A stretch of 9,433 nt of DNA from Fervidobacterium sp. UBA5837 (lineage in GTDB: Bacteria; Thermotogota; Thermotogae; Thermotogales; Fervidobacteriaceae): positions 163,495-172,927 of the forward strand of contig DJGV01000013.1 in NCBI GenBank assembly GCA_002432805.1, written 5' to 3'. Position numbers and translations under genes: made by a program. The notes beneath the pieces are model-generated. The model saw nothing but the letters and a program-made list of their open reading frames with translations, was not told where the DNA came from and made no database searches. This document shows, in pieces, positions 7,272 through 9,433 of the stretch. Numbering within the stretch: the stretch's first letter is position 1; every line of letters begins with the position of its first letter.

Positions 7272-7369
7272 TCTTACTTCTCAGATCCTGTTCAACTGCT
7301 CTGTTCAATTACAAGATATCATCAGTGAGTATTATGATATGTTCTTAGTATTATAATGGGAGTAGAACG
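7272..7369 (+). promoter_or_regulatory. Longest intergenic gap, possible promoter for the acyltransferase and ABC-F genes
   Basis: This 98-bp gap is the longest in the window and AT-rich. It holds a perfect TATAAT (7352-7357) and a TATGAT (7333-7338). Neither has a convincing -35 box: TTACAA (7309-7314), 18 nt before TATGAT, matches TTGACA at only three of six bases. Use of TATAAT would start the transcript only a few bases before the ATG and lose the ribosome binding site GGGAG (7358-7362), so TATGAT fits better. A 10-bp near-exact direct repeat, CTGTTCAAYT (7288-7297 and 7301-7310), lies upstream. No terminator hairpin is visible after the EamA gene. Confidence 0.3.
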
Positions 7370-8449
7370 ATGAAATCAGAGAGAGCAAGTAAAGTACTTG
7401 AAAGAAAGGTAAACGTAATCAATCGAATTGAATGGCTTGATTATTCGCGTGGGTTAGCGATAATTCTTGTGGTACTTGCACACTCGCAATGTCCAACAGC
7501 TGTTTTTGAATTCTTGACGTACATTATAGCCATCTTCCCGTTTATCAGTGGATATCTCTATCCAAAAGATGGAGTCAGTGCAAAGAAGGTCATCAAGAAG
7601 AAGTCTAGTTTGATCTTGAGTTACTATTTCTTGGGATTCATAAACTACCTCTTTTGGGTTTTTGCAGCTCAGGAGTCTTTCAAGAATGTTGACATGGGAG
7701 AGTACTTGAAAAACTTTATCTTCGTAAGAACGGATCTACTCGATGCAGTACCAATTAACATGATACCACTTTGGTATCTGTTTTTTCTCTTTGTCGCAGA
7801 ACTACTCTACACCGTTCTTAGAAACAAAAGGTTACTTGCAGTCGGTATCGCTTTTGGCATATTTCTCAGGGTATACTCATCGATACATCATGTGGCGATG
7901 CCATTTAAGATAGATGTTGCATTTACGTCACTCATTACGTTGGAATTTGGAAGATTGTTTAAAGAAAAGGTAGATTCTAAATTACGTCTCTGGCAAGCAA
8001 TCACAGCGCTGGGCATATGGTTATCGATTGCTTGGATAAATGGCGGTTCAAATTGGAATACAGGGGATTACGGAAAGTTCGGCATCTTGAGTTTAGTTGG
8101 AGAGTTTGCTGCTATAATATTCATTGTTTGGGTTGCTCAAGTAGTTGAGAAAAACAATCCAAAAACATTGTGGTCGCAGATTGCGTCTGCAGTGAGTAGA
8201 TTTTCGGAAGATTCGATTTTTGTTTTGGGATACCACATTACGGTTGGCGGCATCATAATAGGAATTCTCAATATGATTGGTATGGTTGTAACTGAAGAAA
8301 CGTTAAGAGCTTACTGGTACATAACCTTTCCATCAATGCTCGTACCTGTGTATTTGCTCATTCTACTTTTACCAAAGCCATTGAAATTGGCACTATCACA
8401 ACCATATCAGTTTTATCAATTGGTTGGTTCAAAAAGGAGACAAAATTAG
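7370..8449 (+). CDS. Acyltransferase-3 family integral membrane protein
   Basis: The 359-residue protein begins with the family hallmark RIEWLDYSRGLAIILVVLAHS (19-39), in which R27 and H38 are the residues implicated in acyl transfer. PLWYLFFLF (133-141) and a late GYHIT segment (287-291) also fit. About ten hydrophobic segments span the protein. Members move acetyl or other acyl groups from cytoplasmic donors onto sugars, exopolysaccharide, lipopolysaccharide or peptidoglycan at the membrane, and closely related proteins modify secreted sugars. The acceptor here is unknown, and no glycosyltransferase or polysaccharide gene is adjacent. The ATG start has GGGAG (7358-7362) 7 nt upstream. It sits 98 bp after the EamA gene, probably with its own promoter, and 19 bp before the ABC-F gene, with which it is likely co-transcribed. 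Confidence 0.88.
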   Translation: MKSERASKVLERKVNVINRIEWLDYSRGLAIILVVLAHSQCPTAVFEFLTYIIAIFPFISGYLYPKDGVSAKKVIKKKSSLILSYYFLGFINYLFWVFAAQESFKNVDMGEYLKNFIFVRTDLLDAVPINMIPLWYLFFLFVAELLYTVLRNKRLLAVGIAFGIFLRVYSSIHHVAMPFKIDVAFTSLITLEFGRLFKEKVDSKLRLWQAITALGIWLSIAWINGGSNWNTGDYGKFGILSLVGEFAAIIFIVWVAQVVEKNNPKTLWSQIASAVSRFSEDSIFVLGYHITVGGIIIGILNMIGMVVTEETLRAYWYITFPSMLVPVYLLILLLPKPLKLALSQPYQFYQLVGSKRRQN

Positions 8450-8452
8450 ATA

Positions 8453-8460
8453 GGAAGGGA
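8453..8460 (+). promoter_or_regulatory. Ribosome binding site of the ABC-F gene
   Basis: GGAAGGGA lies 8 nt before the ATG at 8469 and just after the acyltransferase stop codon (8447-8449). It fixes the start of the last gene and supports read-through from the acyltransferase gene. Confidence 0.65.
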
Positions 8461-8468
8461 AGATAGAA

Positions 8469-9433
8469 ATGATCAGCATCAATAATTTATCCATCTCATT
8501 TCCAGAAAAAGTGCTCTTTTCCAATTTTACAGCGACCATATTCCAAAAAGACAGAATTGGATTGATGGGCAAGAATGGAAGTGGAAAGAGTACATTGATG
8601 AAGGCAATTACCGGTATTTTCAAGGAATACGATGGCGAGATAAATGTTTCGGGGAAAGTACTGTACATGGATCAGTACAGGACATTCGATGGGAATACAC
8701 CTTACGAATATTATATGAACGTTGCAAATTCACCGGAAAAGCAAAAACAAGTGCGAAGCATACTGAAAGGGCTTGGTTTCCAGGAAGAAGACTGGAACAG
8801 GCCTTTATTGACGTTCAGTGGTGGTGAGAGAACAAAGTTGCAAGTTGGTAGGTTGTTCTTAGAAGATCCCGATTTTCTACTCTTGGATGAACCAACAAAT
8901 TTTCTTGATATAGAGAGCATCGAGTATCTTAAGACACTTCTGAGTTCGTTCAACGGTGGTTACATCATCATATCACACGATAGGGATTTTTTGAGAAGTG
9001 TGTGCAAGAAATTTTGGGAGATTAACAATGAAACTATCTGGACGTTCGATATGGATTTTGATCACTATCACATTGAAAGGCAGAGGCTGCTCGAGACACA
9101 ACATAGACAGGTACAGAATATACAAAGAGAGATAGAAAGATTGAAGGCAATCATAGATAGGTACAGGAAATGGGGTAGAGAGAAGCTTATAAAGCAGGCC
9201 AAGAGTAAGGAAAAAGTATTAGAAAAGATGATGGAAGAACTTGAAAACATGCCAAATTTGTATTTAGAAGAGGAAGAGAAAAAGATAAACATACCTGAAC
9301 CGGAAAGTACAGGGTACATCGTACTGAACGTAAAAGATGTCTCGTGGAATGATCTGCTCAAGCATGTTTCGTTCACGGTATACGAAAGAGACAAGGTGGC
9401 AATCATAGGACCAAATGGTTCTGGAAAGACTAC
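8469..9433 (+). CDS. ABC-F family ATPase, N-terminal part, cut by the window end
   Basis: The frame is open from ATG 8469 to the last base, giving 321 full codons of a protein probably over 500 residues long. The first nucleotide-binding domain is complete: Walker A GKNGSGKS (34-41), signature FSGGERTKLQ (116-125), Walker B with FLLLDEPTNFLD (136-147) and switch H170 in ISHDRDF. A long charged helical linker follows (about 200-275), as in ABC-F proteins, where it reaches toward the P-site tRNA on the ribosome. The second domain begins near 283 and reaches its Walker A GPNGSGKT (314-321) as the window ends. No membrane segments are seen, so this is a soluble tandem ATPase, not a transporter. 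ABC-F proteins act in translation, relieving stalled ribosomes or protecting them from antibiotics. Which subtype this is cannot be decided. The usual DEPTNHLD carries Phe instead of His (F145). Confidence 0.93.
   Translation, partial: MISINNLSISFPEKVLFSNFTATIFQKDRIGLMGKNGSGKSTLMKAITGIFKEYDGEINVSGKVLYMDQYRTFDGNTPYEYYMNVANSPEKQKQVRSILKGLGFQEEDWNRPLLTFSGGERTKLQVGRLFLEDPDFLLLDEPTNFLDIESIEYLKTLLSSFNGGYIIISHDRDFLRSVCKKFWEINNETIWTFDMDFDHYHIERQRLLETQHRQVQNIQREIERLKAIIDRYRKWGREKLIKQAKSKEKVLEKMMEELENMPNLYLEEEEKKINIPEPESTGYIVLNVKDVSWNDLLKHVSFTVYERDKVAIIGPNGSGKT

Noticed and set aside
9068..9406. Minus-strand 112-residue open frame over the ABC-F linker
   Set aside because: Its Ser/Phe-rich composition is the mirror of the Lys/Glu-rich helical linker on the other strand.

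Overview
The window looks like ordinary chromosome from a thermophilic anaerobic bacterium, most likely one of the Thermotogae (Fervidobacterium or a relative). This is inferred from moderate-to-low GC, AGA/AGG-rich arginine usage, many Lys/Glu/Ile residues, very strong GGAGG-type ribosome binding sites, GTG starts and tight same-strand gene packing. No marker gene fixes the genus. There is no sign of a plasmid, phage, insertion sequence, CRISPR array, rRNA or tRNA.

All seven genes lie on the + strand. From left to right they are: (1) a large membrane-anchored protein (26-2422) with an extracytoplasmic beta-sandwich region, an alpha/beta-hydrolase fold whose catalytic Ser and His appear to be lost, and a C-terminal beta-propeller; (2) a small DUF3307-like membrane protein (2467-3099); (3) pheT, the phenylalanyl-tRNA synthetase beta subunit (3163-5505); (4) a SagB-type nitroreductase-fold flavoprotein (5549-6313); (5) an EamA/DMT-family transporter (6366-7271); (6) an acyltransferase-3 family membrane protein (7370-8449); (7) the first part of an ABC-F ATPase (8469 to the window end).

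Gaps are 43-66 bp, except 98 bp before the acyltransferase gene and 19 bp before the ABC-F gene. The first five genes could form one run and the last two another, with the 98-bp gap as the likeliest promoter site. The genes do not form an obvious pathway: translation (pheT, ABC-F), envelope (gene 1, DUF3307, acyltransferase), transport (EamA) and redox (nitroreductase) are mixed.

The most interesting object is gene 1, a probable pseudo-lipase in an unusual multidomain, surface-facing architecture. Smaller points are a terminator-shaped hairpin inside the EamA coding region, a 9-bp tandem repeat that builds a ladder of in-frame stop codons after gene 1, and pheT lying apart from any visible pheS. 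No gap without a gene exceeds 300 bases.
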